Position numbers and translations under genes: made by a program. Shown piece by piece: positions 38,775 through 49,876 of a stretch of 64,000 bases of DNA (its first letter is position 1; the number at the start of each line of letters is the position of its first letter). The notes beneath the pieces were generated by a model. It had not been told where the DNA came from. It made no database searches and saw only the letters and a program-made list of their open reading frames with translations. The DNA lies in contig BGKB01000016.1 of assembly GCA_003116975.1 (NCBI GenBank), forward strand, positions 499,127 through 563,126, in the 5' to 3' direction. The stretch is from Aurantiochytrium sp. KH105. Its lineage: Eukaryota > Sar > Bigyra > Thraustochytrida > Thraustochytriidae.

Positions 38775-39428
38775 TGTGTCCGTGCTACGGAGCTGGACTG
38801 ATGACACGCGGTGTGCCCCTCCTCCCCGTTGCGCACGCGTGCAACGACCGATCGATCGATCGAGCTTGGGTGCGAGCGTCTAGAGCTCGCCGCCGACGAC
38901 GATGACGAGAGAATTTGCTGTCTGTCTTGACGATTGTTGACGTTGTGCTGGCAGAAACCACACCAATCTATCCGTTGGACATTTTTTTTTTCAAGTTTTG
39001 GTCGAGTTTTGGTCAGGTTTTCAATCTCAATCAAGGTATCCACTGTGGCCAGAGTGGGATGATTCTCTGTTACAACAAAGTTGAGTAAGTCCTTCATTCA
39101 GCTTGCAGTCAAAGAAATGACAACGTTGGGTGTAGTAGGCCTAATTAGGCAAAGAGAGAAATATCGAATTCAACTGTGGCAGTAGTTCGCAAGAGGGCGT
39201 AGGTTAATGTTGGCAAGAACAAGGTAGAAAAAATAGAACAGATTGACACACAGTAGAAAGTTATTGCAAAATGTAGAAAGAACAAAAGATCGCTGTCAAC
39301 TTTGGTCTCGGTTGCGCAAATTGACAACAGCAGCGGCAAGGGTGAGGGCCCACACCTTTTGCATGGGTGTTTTTATTGCAGGCCGACTCAGTGTCGCTTG
39401 CGGTGGGAACGCTTTCTGGATGCTAAAT
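38775..39428. other. Intergenic: calpain-EML promoter side
   Basis: No gene. A (CGAT)n-like string lies near 38848-38862 and a T9 run near 38982-38991. The rest is AT-richer and includes the 3' flank of the 7TM gene that ends at 39429. Confidence 0.5.
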
Positions 39429-40733
39429 TTAGACGTAGCCATCATCCGTAGAGTCCTGGGATTCATCCTTGTAGTCGGTATGGAATGAAGCAGCCTTTTC
39501 TTGGAACCGCTTGGGATCGCTAAAGCTTCCGACTTGCTTCATGTTGACATTGAAGCTGCCAGTGTTAGTAAACGAGTTGTCGTTCTGCGCCGTGTTAAGT
39601 TGCTCCGATGAGGATGCTTCTCCTCCAGTCAAGCGACGCACGCGCGCACCAAGGACACGCCAAATGTACCACTGGACAATGGCGCATGTGCCGACGATGC
39701 CAAAGACGAAGATGTCGTTGGAGATGGTAACGATGCTGATCGTGCCGACGGGAGCGTAATTTTTCCAGTTGAAGGCAAGAATAGCGTAGAGGGCGCCAAA
39801 AACAAGAACAATGAAGCCGCAGAACACAACACCTCGGCTGGTGTTGCGAATGAGACGCAGCATTTGCTTGTATCGGTCGGTGTTGGCAGATGTGGTGGTG
39901 ACATGTTTGGAGGAGTCAGCATGTTGCAGCGTTTTGCTGCTGCTCCCCATGTTCTCAGGGGAGGTGTCCTTTGCTGAGCTGGACTTTGAAAGGCTCGCAC
40001 CGTTGAGCAGGGCGGTCATTTTGTGCTGGCCAATCGCATACGTGACGAAGAGGAAGATGATGAAGGGATAGGCGACAAGTGTAGCGTAGAAAGGCATGTT
40101 GAGGGCCATGACGATGACAATGGCGAGGGTGAAGAGGATCTCGAAGGCAATGATAATCTTGCGGTACACGGTGAAATAGGCGACCTGTTTGCGCAGGCGC
40201 TTTGATTGATTGGCGACCTGCAGCCACATGAGGGATACGTTGAGCGCACAGAGGGTAGTGAAAGTCGCAGTTGCTGCGGTGATGGTCCGGTCTGGAACGG
40301 TAAGCTGCGTGAGCTTGTCCGTCTCGTCGACGAGGCGCAGGTCGTACAAGTCAGGTCTCAGGAACATGACAATATTGATGAGTCGCCAGGCAAGCATGAA
40401 GAGGAGCGCGAGTGTGCTGTACATTGCGGTGATGTTGCCGGCTGAGAAGAAGTTGGAGTCGCGATCGACACGAAAGAGGCGCCAGAGCACGTGGATGCCT
40501 GCCAGCGCCCATACAAGCGCAATGAGCGCGGTGATCATTTGCAATGCAACGTGGATATAGGTTACCCAGGACAGCTCGGTGCAGTCATCGCCCGTCCATC
40601 CGTACCACGTTGCGCAGTCGCATGTTGAGTTCGGAGCGTTCGCGCCATAGTGATCGTAATACCACGACGCCGCGTTTTCTGCCGAGTAGCAGATGAGGGT
40701 GGTGGGGCAGTCAAAGTCTGTCTCGCAGGCCAT
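39429..40733 (-). CDS. Seven-transmembrane protein, unknown family, paralogue 1
   Basis: A 434-residue protein that I cannot assign to a named receptor class. A short extracellular-looking N-terminus has six Cys (3, 9, 15, 38, 40, 51) in an arrangement like a small disulfide module, with no cleavable signal peptide. Seven hydrophobic segments follow: ~58-86, 101-125, 154-174, 191-211, 213-234, 305-327 and 335-360. A ~65-residue Ser/Thr/Lys-rich cytoplasmic loop separates helices 5 and 6. Blocks shared with its neighbour are LNVSLMWLQVAN, YRKIIIAFEI, RLIRNTSR and a W-Y-[IV]-W-R motif after helix 7. The tail carries F-x-x-x-AASFH-x-D and ends in DDGYV. The topology suggests a GPCR-like receptor, an inference. 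The ATG at 40733 is the first in frame. Confidence 0.75.
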   Translation of the reverse strand: MACETDFDCPTTLICYSAENAASWYYDHYGANAPNSTCDCATWYGWTGDDCTELSWVTYIHVALQMITALIALVWALAGIHVLWRLFRVDRDSNFFSAGNITAMYSTLALLFMLAWRLINIVMFLRPDLYDLRLVDETDKLTQLTVPDRTITAATATFTTLCALNVSLMWLQVANQSKRLRKQVAYFTVYRKIIIAFEILFTLAIVIVMALNMPFYATLVAYPFIIFLFVTYAIGQHKMTALLNGASLSKSSSAKDTSPENMGSSSKTLQHADSSKHVTTTSANTDRYKQMLRLIRNTSRGVVFCGFIVLVFGALYAILAFNWKNYAPVGTISIVTISNDIFVFGIVGTCAIVQWYIWRVLGARVRRLTGGEASSSEQLNTAQNDNSFTNTGSFNVNMKQVGSFSDPKRFQEKAASFHTDYKDESQDSTDDGYV

Positions 40734-41324
40734 GGTTCACTGCTTTGCGCCAAGCACACAGGCTCCAGACTCGTCTCGTGTGCCACGAGGTGGTCGTGGT
40801 CCGCTGCCGCTGCCCGCGGTGCGGTCGGCACACTGCTATGCACTCTGCACAGCACTCGCAGGCGATTCGGCTTTGCTTCTGCGACGGTCTCCTACGCACG
40901 ATTACGAGCGAACGAAGCTAGAGGGGAAAACCAGGAAGAAAGAAACCTGGCGTTCTGGCTGCCTTCCTTGCGTGCGCCCCGCCCCAGCTGCAAGTACTGG
41001 TTACGGGATGTTACGTCCTGCACGCAAGAGCAGAACGTGTGCAAGCAGATCTGGCGCGCTTGCACACGCACGCGCCCCAGAAAGCAGAGCACGCTTTCTT
41101 GCGTTATTGGCACCAAGCAGGTTTCTTCTTCCTCCTGGCGCCCACTCTTGCCGCGACCAGCCTTGACTACGCGCGCGTGCAGCCTGCGCCTGGTGCTTGC
41201 ACAGGTTTGTCTGCGCGGCGCTGTTTCTGCAAGCCCGATGCTGCCTCCGCTTGCCGGTCGGAGACGAGACGAGACGCGACGCAGGAGGCGAGCGAGGCCG
41301 GGCTGGCGAGCGAGCAGGCCTGGC

Positions 41325-41362
41325 CGGTCGGTCGGTCGGTTGGTCGGTCGGTCGGTCGGTTG
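41325..41362 (+). repeat. (GGTC)n tetranucleotide repeat
   Basis: About nine GGTC units with GGTT interruptions. The complementary (GACC)n occurs again at 50798-50828. Confidence 0.85.
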
Positions 41363-41819
41363 GCGGCCTGGCGAGTTGTGTGTTTGTAGGTCTTCTGACG
41401 GTCTCTGATCGAGTGTTGTGCGCTGATGGAGAGCTCGAATGACGCGCTGTCTTTCTGCGAGAACGGCGCCGCGCGTGCGCGACTCACTGCCACTGCGAGC
41501 GGCACGGCTCGGAACACGAGCGCGCGAGGCGTGGCAGCTGGCAGCGGCTGACGGCGGGCGGGCGGGCGGGCGGGCGGGCGAGCGGGCGGCGAGGGGAGGA
41601 CATTCGCTGGCTTGGACAGTGCCGCTTGAACCTCCGGCGATGTGAAAAAAAGTGGATGGCGCGTGCTGCAGCTGCCGGAAAGGAGCTCTTGATTCCGCAA
41701 AAACTACCACGCCAAGGCCGAATCAGCCAATAAATGCCTTTTTCATGATGAGCAGCGTTGCCGAGGTCCGGACCCAAGCGCTGCAGACGCTCCGGACTCC
41801 TTCCTTCCCAGCGGGAAGG

Positions 41820-41905
41820 TGATCGATCGAATGATGCGCCCAAGTAGGTTCGATCAATTGATCGATCTATTGATTTATCTGATCAATCGATCGATCGGTC
41901 GGTCG
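41820..41905. repeat. GATC/ATCGAT-rich palindromic patch
   Basis: Dense overlapping GATCGATC and ATCAATTGAT palindromes in about 85 bases. Could extrude local secondary structure; function unknown. Confidence 0.6.
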
Positions 41906-43537
41906 ACTGACCAAGACGCGGACCCCACGTTGCAAGCAGGACTCGTCGCCGGAGAGCCCCCTCCCTCATTCCGCTGCTGCAGAGGTGGTGGCAGTCGTAG
42001 CAATGCTTTCCTCTGCCAACAGCTGCACGCGCGAGCACGCGCGGCAGCAGCTTTGCGGCTGAGAAGAAAGAAGCGGGGCGCCAGCTCCGGCAACACGCAA
42101 GTAGAAAAGCAAACAAGCACGTCAGAAAGCATCAGCTGAAGCAAAGAATCTCCGAATGCATCTTCAGATAAAAGGACCGCAGCCGACCAACCGGCCGGCC
42201 GTGTGCATCTAAAGTTGCACTCACGCATTCATCCATGCACTTGCGCGCGCATTCCTCACACCCACTGGCCACTGCCACTCACATTTGCAGATGCCGCGCT
42301 TGGTAGCTTGAAATTCATACCTTCCTTCGTTCGCCCAGACCAGGTAGTCCTGACGTGGCTGCTGTTCTTGGGCGCGCGCCCAGATCGGGTCGTCGAGGGA
42401 CCTTGCGTTGTTACTGTCGCTGCCGCTGTCGCTGGCGTTATCGCTATCGTTATCGCCGTCATGGCATGGGCCCGCCGCAGAGGTGGTGACAGGGCAGAGC
42501 GGGAGCAGGCCGCAGCACGCGCGGCGGCGCGTGCACACACACCTCCCACACACGTGCACACTCTTCGCGGCGGCCACTCAAGAGGAAAGGGCAATGGCAA
42601 GCAAAGGCAGGTTGAAGGCAAGGCAAGGCAAGGCGGCTCCAGCAGGGCAAGGAAAGCCGAGCGTGCACAACGAAGGAAAGCCCGGAATCCGGGTGCGAGG
42701 ACGGACCTCGCGGAGCGGAGGCGGAGGCAGTGGCGGCCCTGGAGCGTGCACCGTTCGATGAACGATCTCTCTCAAGCGTGCGCACGGCTGGCGAGAGGCG
42801 AGCCTCGACTGCGAGCACGAGCTTGCGAGGCAGGCGACACGTACAACGCAGCGAACAGACGCGAGTTTGGCAAAGTGGCAGATGGCAGGTGGCTTGTGGG
42901 CCGAGGTGCGCGCCGAACGAAGGTACACGTGTCTCACGAGCTGCGTTTCGCGGCGAGGGCTGCTGCTTCTACGTCTGTTGCTCTGCGTTTGACGACGTCA
43001 ACAAATGTGCACAAGAGAGGATGGAAATCTCGACAGCGGACCCAACCCGAGCCGTGCCGCACGGGACCGGAGTGGGCTGGGCTGGCAAGAGAGTGAATGC
43101 CATAATGACTGACGAGTATAAAGTAATTTTAGTTGGCCAGCAAGCAACAGACGCGCGACGAATGTGTGTGGATTCGAGGGTTGCATGCAAGTCAAAGGAC
43201 ACGAAGACCTGCACATAAATGTGAGCTTTTTCCAGACTGGTGTGACTGCGCGTGTCAGGGCAAGTTGTCGTCAGCTTGGTGGTCAGGCTGGCGAGGAAAA
43301 GCCGAGTCTCTTGTAGTGGTCCCACTGGAGAACCAAAACAGGGAGGGAGGAGAGAGAGTAGCGGGAGACGACGTTTCTTTAGGGGGCTGGAGTAAAAAGT
43401 AAGTTATCTTGAGCAACGGAAAAAGGGAGACATTCACAACACTGACCAGATAGAATTAAAGGGATAGAAAAAAAGAACACAGAATCGGCAGTCAAAAATG
43501 TTGCCACATGAGGAAACAACGAACGACCTCGTAAGAT

Positions 43538-44836
43538 TTACACGTAGTCGTCGTTGGGGTCATATGCGTGATCGTACACATCGTCGTCTTCTTCGTCAAA
43601 GTCGGCGTGGAAGGAAGCAGCTCCCTCCTTGAATTTGTCGTGGTTGAAACTTGCTTCTGACTTTGGCTGGTACGTAGTGACTGCAGCGTTCATGGTGGCA
43701 GTGTTGGTGAAAGACTGAGGGTCGGCGCCTCGCGACGTGGCAGCAGCATTTTGCTTGGCACCGCGTCGGGCCCTGGCACGAATGATGCGCCAGACGTACC
43801 ACTGGATGCTCACCGAGATGCCGAGAATGCCGATGGCGAAGAGCTCGTTGCCAAGCGTGACCATGGGAAACCCGTCAATCGGCGCATATTCTCGCCAGCT
43901 CATGGCCATGAGCGCGTAGGCCAGACCCGTCGCGATGATAATCACACCCCAGAAAATGACGAAACGGCTGGTGTTACGAATAAGGCGCATCATGTTGCGA
44001 TAACGACGCGTACTCTCTGCCTTGCTGTCGGTCCCGGTTCCAGAGTCACTGCCCTCGGCTGCGTCGTCACTGTTCGAAGCCGGGCCGGTCTTGCTGCCGG
44101 TCGTCATGCTGTGGAGTAGACTGTTCATCTTGATCTGGCCAAGAGAAAAGGTGATGACGACGAAGATGATAAAGGGGAAGGAAACGAGGGTCGCGAAAGT
44201 GGGGAGGTTGGCGATCATGAGTGTGATAATGAGAATGGAGTAGATGATCTCGAAGGCAATGATAATCTTGCGATAAAAGCCAAATTTGAAGTGCTGGCGG
44301 CGGAAGCGCTTGGACGAGTTGGCGACCTGAAGCCACATGAGCGAAACATTGAGAGCGGAGAGAGTGGCAAAGAGCGCAGTGAGAGTGCCAAAGACCCGAT
44401 CTCCCGGTGTGTAGATGGAGTACTTGTCCGTGTCAGAGGCCTGGGAAGCGGTGAGCTTGTCCGGGCTGAAAAAAGTGACCGTGAGGATGGCGCGCCATGT
44501 GGCGAGAACGAGGAGGGAGCAGGTGGAGAAGATGGCTGTGATGTTGGACGGGTTGAAGAATTTTTCCTCCTTGTAGACGGTTCGGATGCGCCAGAGCACG
44601 TGCAAGCCAATGCAAGCCCATACGAAGGCAGTCACGGTCACGAAGAGCTGGAGAGCAATAAGCACGTACGTGTAGCTTGTCAGCTCCATGCAATCATCTC
44701 CCGACCATGCGTACCAGGTTGAGCAGGCACATGTCGAGTTGCCTGTGGTGTCGACAACGTCCTCGAACCACGACTGCTCGCTCGTGTAGCACGTAAAGGT
44801 CCCTGGGCAGTCCTCGTCGGTGACACAGCTCGTCAT
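43538..44836 (-). CDS. Seven-transmembrane protein, unknown family, paralogue 2
   Basis: A 432-residue paralogue of the gene at 39429-40733, same strand, same architecture. The N-terminus has the same Cys pattern (CVTDEDCPGTFTCY, CACSTWYAWSGDDC). Seven hydrophobic segments follow, with the conserved blocks SALNVSLMWLQVANSSKR, YRKIIIAFEIIY, MMRLIRNTSRFVIFW and IQWYVWRIIRAR. The loop between helices 5 and 6 is Ser/Thr/Gly/Asp-rich and unlike that of paralogue 1. The tail keeps KFKEGAASFHADFDEE and ends in NDDYV. Conservation of the Cys module, transmembrane blocks and tail motif, against a divergent loop, suggests tandem duplication followed by specialisation. The ATG at 44836 is the first in frame. 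Receptor function is inferred from topology alone. Confidence 0.75.
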   Translation of the reverse strand: MTSCVTDEDCPGTFTCYTSEQSWFEDVVDTTGNSTCACSTWYAWSGDDCMELTSYTYVLIALQLFVTVTAFVWACIGLHVLWRIRTVYKEEKFFNPSNITAIFSTCSLLVLATWRAILTVTFFSPDKLTASQASDTDKYSIYTPGDRVFGTLTALFATLSALNVSLMWLQVANSSKRFRRQHFKFGFYRKIIIAFEIIYSILIITLMIANLPTFATLVSFPFIIFVVITFSLGQIKMNSLLHSMTTGSKTGPASNSDDAAEGSDSGTGTDSKAESTRRYRNMMRLIRNTSRFVIFWGVIIIATGLAYALMAMSWREYAPIDGFPMVTLGNELFAIGILGISVSIQWYVWRIIRARARRGAKQNAAATSRGADPQSFTNTATMNAAVTTYQPKSEASFNHDKFKEGAASFHADFDEEDDDVYDHAYDPNDDYV

Positions 44837-45597
44837 CTTGCTATACTTCCGCGTCGGCGTCGCGAGAGCGATCCGACCCAGTCAAACAATCAATCAACCA
44901 ATCCGCTGCGCTCCACGCTCGCCGAGGGAGGTCCGTACGCACGGGAGGAACGCGCAGCGACGGGCCTGCTTGCTTGCCTGCCTGCCTGCCTGCGTGCCTG
45001 CGTGCCTGCCCGCCTGAGTCCCTGCGAGAGCGCGCGCGACCGTACGAGGCCGGCCTCGCGTTTCGGCTTTGGCCCAGGCTTTCGCTTTCTGGCTTTGGCT
45101 GTTTGGTTACTAGCAGAAAGGAGGCGGGAGGCGCCGCGCGTGCTCTCGTTCAGGCTGCCGGCCTCGCTGCAGCCTGCGGCTTCCCGGCGGCCTGGACCGA
45201 GGGAGGGAGGCAGGCAGGCAGGCAGGGAGAGCGGCGAGCGCGGACGGCGCGGCGCGGAGGCAGCGCGCGTAAGCGAGCGAGCGGCCAGGGAGCGAGGCGC
45301 GACTTCGCGGCGAGGCGAGCGTCAGGAGGGCGGAGAGAGACGGCTTTCTGACTTTATGAGCCCAAGAGGAAAAGAAAGGAGAAAGAGGGGTCCGCACCGC
45401 GCCTGCGGCGGCCCCCTCAGACAGGGGCGATGCGTCCAGCGGACGCAGCGGCGGCACGCTCGCGCGCAGCACGTGCACAAGCGGTCGGTCAGGAGCGGCG
45501 GGCGCGAGTGGGTTATAGGCCGGCGCAAGTGGGTTATCTCCGCGCGCAAGTGGAGCAATCGGAGGCCGCGGCAGTGGCAGACTGGCTGGCGCGATAC

Positions 45598-45647
45598 AGA
45601 AAGAAAGAAAGAAAGAAAGAAAGAAAGGAAGGAAAGAAAGAAGGAAA
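45598..45647 (+). repeat. (GAAA)n purine microsatellite
   Basis: About ten GAAA units degenerating to GGAA. The complementary CTTT type is seen at 8024-8075. Confidence 0.85.
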
Positions 45648-46456
45648 CCTCCGATGAGTGACCGGGGGTTTCGAGCCGCCGCGGCTGAATGGGGAATGGG
45701 CGCAGCGGAAGTGAAGAATGCCGGCAGCAAGTGGCGCAAACGCACGCCGCTGGTCTTCCGCCCGCCCGCCACACCACTGCACACAACTTGAAGGTGGCCT
45801 CATTGTCTGTCAGTCCGCGGCGGGCCAGATCTTCTCCTGCTCTCGCTCAACAACCAACAACCATGGCAAGTGCAACTTGAAAAGGTTAGGTTTTAGCCTA
45901 CAGGGGGCCTCTACACGGTGTGTATGAAAGCAGCAAAGCAAAGGAAAGCAGAGCTGGTCAAGAAAACCGGGAGCCAGCCGGCCGGCCGCTGCAATCAAGC
46001 CGCGCGTGGAGCTTGCTTGCTTGCTTGCTTGCTATTCTTGCCAACGAGCTTGAAAAGCGTGCAACTTGCAAGCTGCGGCAGCCGTGCTGGCCCGGCCACC
46101 CACCCGCAGGGACACGGACGGAGACCGCGTCGTAAAGTCAAGATGCTCGCTTCGTCTGGCTTGTGCGGCCACCGCATCGCCGCGCTGGGTGCAGTGCAGT
46201 GTAGAGCACCCAGCGCGAAGGGACAGGGACGATCAAGTTGTGAGGAAGGCTGTCAGTGCGACTTGAATGCATAGCCAGCACAGCGAGCAAGGCACAGCGT
46301 CCTGCTGGCAGCTGCAGCAGGGCAGCTCCTGCTGCAGTGCTGCTGCTGCGAGCCAGGATTCGGGTCCGGGCTTTGTTTGGCGGCAGCGGACCCTAACAAG
46401 AACCCGAGTACGTGTGTGCGCAACGCAAATTCATCCCTGTCCCGGACAAAGCGTCT

Positions 46457-46547
46457 CCGGAGATCCGGGTGAGGAGAGCGTGGGGCCCGGAGGTCCGGGA
46501 GATGAGATAGACTCCCGGAGGTCCGGGGCGGCGGCGCGGAGATCCGG
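46457..46547. repeat. Cluster of four near-palindromes CCGGAGRTCCGG
   Basis: Copies at 46457-46468, 46486-46499, 46514-46527 and 46536-46547. The middle two are CCCGGAGGTCCGGG, with 6-bp arms around GG. Centre-to-centre distances are 30, 28 and 21 bases. Confidence 0.8.
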
Positions 46548-47420
46548 GCTTTGGGTGGGCGTGAAGTGAACACCACAGTTGGTCCACAGGAGGGGGGCCG
46601 GGCGCCGAGTATGCTGACCGCGCGGGAAAGGCGCGAAAGGAGGCGCACGCGAACGGGCAGGAAGTCCTTATCTCGACATTGGCATGGCTTCAATTCGCTT
46701 GGCTTGGCTTGCGAGACAGCTGCTGGCTGCTGCTAATTGCAGTGCAGAGCGAAGGGCAGAATAGATGACTTCTTCGAAGACTTGTCGAAGCAATCATGAG
46801 GCGAGCGATGGAATTGTCCGAGCTGCTGCTGCTGCAGCCATTGCATGTCTGTGGTGGGTGGCTCTTGGATTGGGGTTTTGATGGACATGCGAATTGGATC
46901 GGATCGAGTAGAAAGTCCTATCGAACCGCTCCGAATCGAATCGATGATCGGTGGAGACAGAGCGTTGATCCATCGCTCAATTTCCCTTCCTTTTCTGGGT
47001 CAACGTCAACAAACGTGCGCTTGCATAGGCCTATACGTACGTACGTACGGCGAATGCGATTAACAAGCTAAAGAAAAGCATCGCACTAGTGCAGCCAACT
47101 CCGTCAGCACAGAGCTCCCGGCGCGCGCGCTCTTGTCCACCTGTTTTTATCGAATTAACGGCATCGTGCCATCGTTCTTGACACGATCGCAGGGGTCGCC
47201 ATGACTGTCTGCCATCGCACGAGATCGGCCGTTGTCGCGCGTGGTCCGCGGGCGAAGGAGCGGAAGCAGCCGACGCCCGCGGCTCTCGAAACGGGGCGTT
47301 TACAGCGACGCCTGGCGCGCCGCCGTTGCCGAGCGCAGTATCACGAAAAGCCGAGGCTCGCTCGCTCATCGCAGGCGAGCCGATACAATGCGATGCGATG
47401 CGACGCGATGTGACTCGACC

Positions 47421-47518
47421 GATGCGAAGCGATGCGAAGCGATGCGAAGCGATGCGAAGCGATGCGAAGCGATGCGAAGCGATGCGAAGCGATGCGAAGC
47501 GATGCGAAGCGATGCGAA
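47421..47518 (+). repeat. 10-bp tandem repeat GATGCGAAGC, nine copies plus a partial
   Basis: Nine identical decamers followed by GATGCGAA. A degenerate GATGC/GACGC run precedes it from about 47385. The unit contains no stop in any frame, so all three forward frames are open and encode a 10-residue repeat; this is not evidence of coding. Confidence 0.95.
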
Positions 47519-49822
47519 CGGGCCGCGCCGCGCTTACCCTGCGTCCATGCCGAGGTTACGTATACTTTCTTTCTTGCTTCGGTGCGTCCTGCACATGGCC
47601 ACGCGCCCAGATTTTACCGCCTCGCTTGCGGCTGTGCTGGCTCATGGCGACAGCGCAGCGGCATGCATCGCGTGCAGACGACAGCGGCGCGTGCAGCAGC
47701 CGAGGCAGGCCGCGCAGGCCGTGGGAAGCGCCCCCGCGATATCCTTGCATGCTTGTGTCCGGCGGCATCGTCGTCACGTCCTCGTCGTCCTCGTCGTCGT
47801 CGTGGTGGCGAAAGCAGCAGCGCGCGATCCCCCCGCGGCGTTGAACTAGCTAGCTTGTTTCTTTCGTCTTGCTTTGCGTTGCCGGTTGCAGTGCTTTGGA
47901 TAATCAAATTGTCTCGCTTCGCCCTGGCCGGATCCTACGCGCAGAACGTCGCCGAGATCGACCGGGACGACGAGCGGAGGCGCGCCTGACAGGGGCATGG
48001 CTAGCTCGCTCGCTCACCTCCTTCCCGCCCGTCCGCCGCGAGGCCGGGTAGGGAAGGGAAGCAAGGCAAGCCTGGAGCGGCGGCCGGCCGCCTTGTCCAA
48101 CCTTTGCCATGGAACAGCTGGCTGGCTGGCGGGCGGCACTGTGCAGTGCAGACCAGGTTATGCATGCGTGCGCGCTTCAAGGGTCTCGCTTCGCGCACGC
48201 AGACGAGCATTTTGTTTCACTTGAGGCAAGCTTCTTGCCTTGGCGGGACGGCTCGCCGGGCGAGGATACATGCGGAGGATGCACTGCAGTGCAGGCTAAG
48301 CCACCGGGGCTCCGTCGCGGTCACCGGCCGGCCTGAAGCGTCGTCGACCATCGAGGCCGAACCAACGATGCAGGCAAGCTTGCTTGAGCTCAGGAAACTG
48401 TCGATCCACGAACGCGCGCGCAGAGCACAGACCGCACTGCAAGGCAAGAAAAGATGAAGTAGTAAATTGAAGCGAAACATCGAGAGAAAGAATCGAAAGA
48501 AGGAAGCCCAACGACCGACGGCGACTACGTGCGTGCATGGATGCATGGATGGATACATGCATGGATGCATGCCATGCATGAGCAAGAAAAGAAAACGATC
48601 AAGGAATCGGGACAACAAAAGACCCTGCAAAACAGACGGATCCCTCTCTCTCTCGACCCGGCCTCGCAAATTCTCCGGCGACGCGCGCACTGCCAGTCCA
48701 GGCCTCGGCTGAGGACGGCGCGCGCCCCGTCCGGACCGCCGCACCGCTGCTTTTCGACTTACATAACCAGCTGGCTGCTGGCTGATGGGCTTTGGATCTC
48801 GACCTTGAGAGAATTTCGAGCAAGCTTGACAGTGAAGAAAGAAAGGAAGAAAGAGGCGCGGTCTACCACTGCGCGCGGTCTGGAAGCAGCGGCGGCCCCG
48901 CGGCGCGCGGCTGCAGTCGAGACGCGTGCGGTGGGTCCCGGGGCACTCGAGTGCGCCCGCGGCGCTGCGCCGTCGTAGCGCGCAGCTCCGGGCGGCGCCC
49001 TCTGGACCCCACTGGCGGCCCGCGGGACGGCACGCGCCCGCCTTTGGGAAACTGTGGGCCCGCTGTGGCGGCTGGAGAGGGAAAGAGCCTGTCGACGGCA
49101 GCGGCGCAGCCTTCTTTGCTTCACGGTCAAGAAAAGTTTGCTTTGGCTTGGTTTGGTTTGGTTTGGTTTGCTCTGCGGAGCTGGCGCGCTTGCATGCGGC
49201 CAAGGCGGAGCGGCCAGACCGGAAGGAGGAGAGAAGGTGAATGAATGTTCGCGCTGCGAGGGGGAAAGGGCGCGTGGCTGGCGGCGTCTTTGCGGAGGGC
49301 GATTTGGTTTTGAAGAGGCGCGAGATTTATTGTAGATTTTTTTTGTTTTTTCTCCAAAGCGCGCCTGACCTGCCTGGGCTGCTCGCTTCTGCTGCCTGTC
49401 TACGGAAGCGGAAGCAGGTGAGGTTGCCCAGTCGCTGGTCTTGCGGATGAACTTCTTTTCACTCGTCTTTTACTTTTATGCCTCAAACTTCTGGATTGCT
49501 CGTCGATGATCAAATTGGAAAACAAAGCAAATTCAAAGAAAGAAAAGAAGAAAGAAGAAAGAAAGGCGTGGCAGTTAGGTCGACCGGCGGGTGTGCACAG
49601 GCAGTCCCGATGCGACGCAGCGAGCTTGATTTGCTTGCTCGCTTGCTCGTCAGTGTCTTGCACGAGATCGTAGTTTAAAGTACAGCTAGGCTCGAGGGTG
49701 AAGGGGGGGGGTAAATGCTGACAGATACAGAGTCGCGTCTCGCCACGTGTGCTACTTTCGGCACGCAGACGCTCGCTACGGCACAGTAGGCCTATGACAG
49801 ATTTTTTTTCTCCAAAGTTGAT

Positions 49823-49876
49823 AAAAAGAAAAGAAAAGAAAAGAAAAGAAAAGAAAAGAAAAGAAAAGAAAAAAAG
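49823..49876 (+). repeat. (AAAAG)n pentanucleotide repeat
   Basis: About ten AAAAG units. A shorter copy is at about 54383-54406. Confidence 0.9.

Larger units (their letters stand above)
40734..43537. other. Intergenic between the tandem 7TM genes
   Basis: About 2.8 kb with no supported gene. It is GC-rich with (GGTC)n at 41325-41362, a GCGG run at about 41553-41590, a GATC/ATCGAT-dense patch at 41820-41905, and GGCAA/GCAAG units near 42600-42650. The frames open here are low-complexity Arg/Ala/Ser/Pro. Confidence 0.5.

Noticed and set aside
38775-38807. 11-codon upstream extension of the calpain-EML frame
   Set aside because: Begins at GTG; the ATG at 38774 has a good context.
47421-47518. 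CRISPR-like regular array
   Set aside because: Units are contiguous with no spacers, and the genome is eukaryotic.
47232-47989. Three forward frames all open through 47421-47518
   Set aside because: A stop-free 10-bp unit keeps every frame open; the repeated peptide is a by-product.
48217-49203. 328-codon minus-strand opening in the desert
   Set aside because: Repeat-encoded segments (Thr-Lys-Pro-Asn and His-Pro-Cys-Met types) and no domain.
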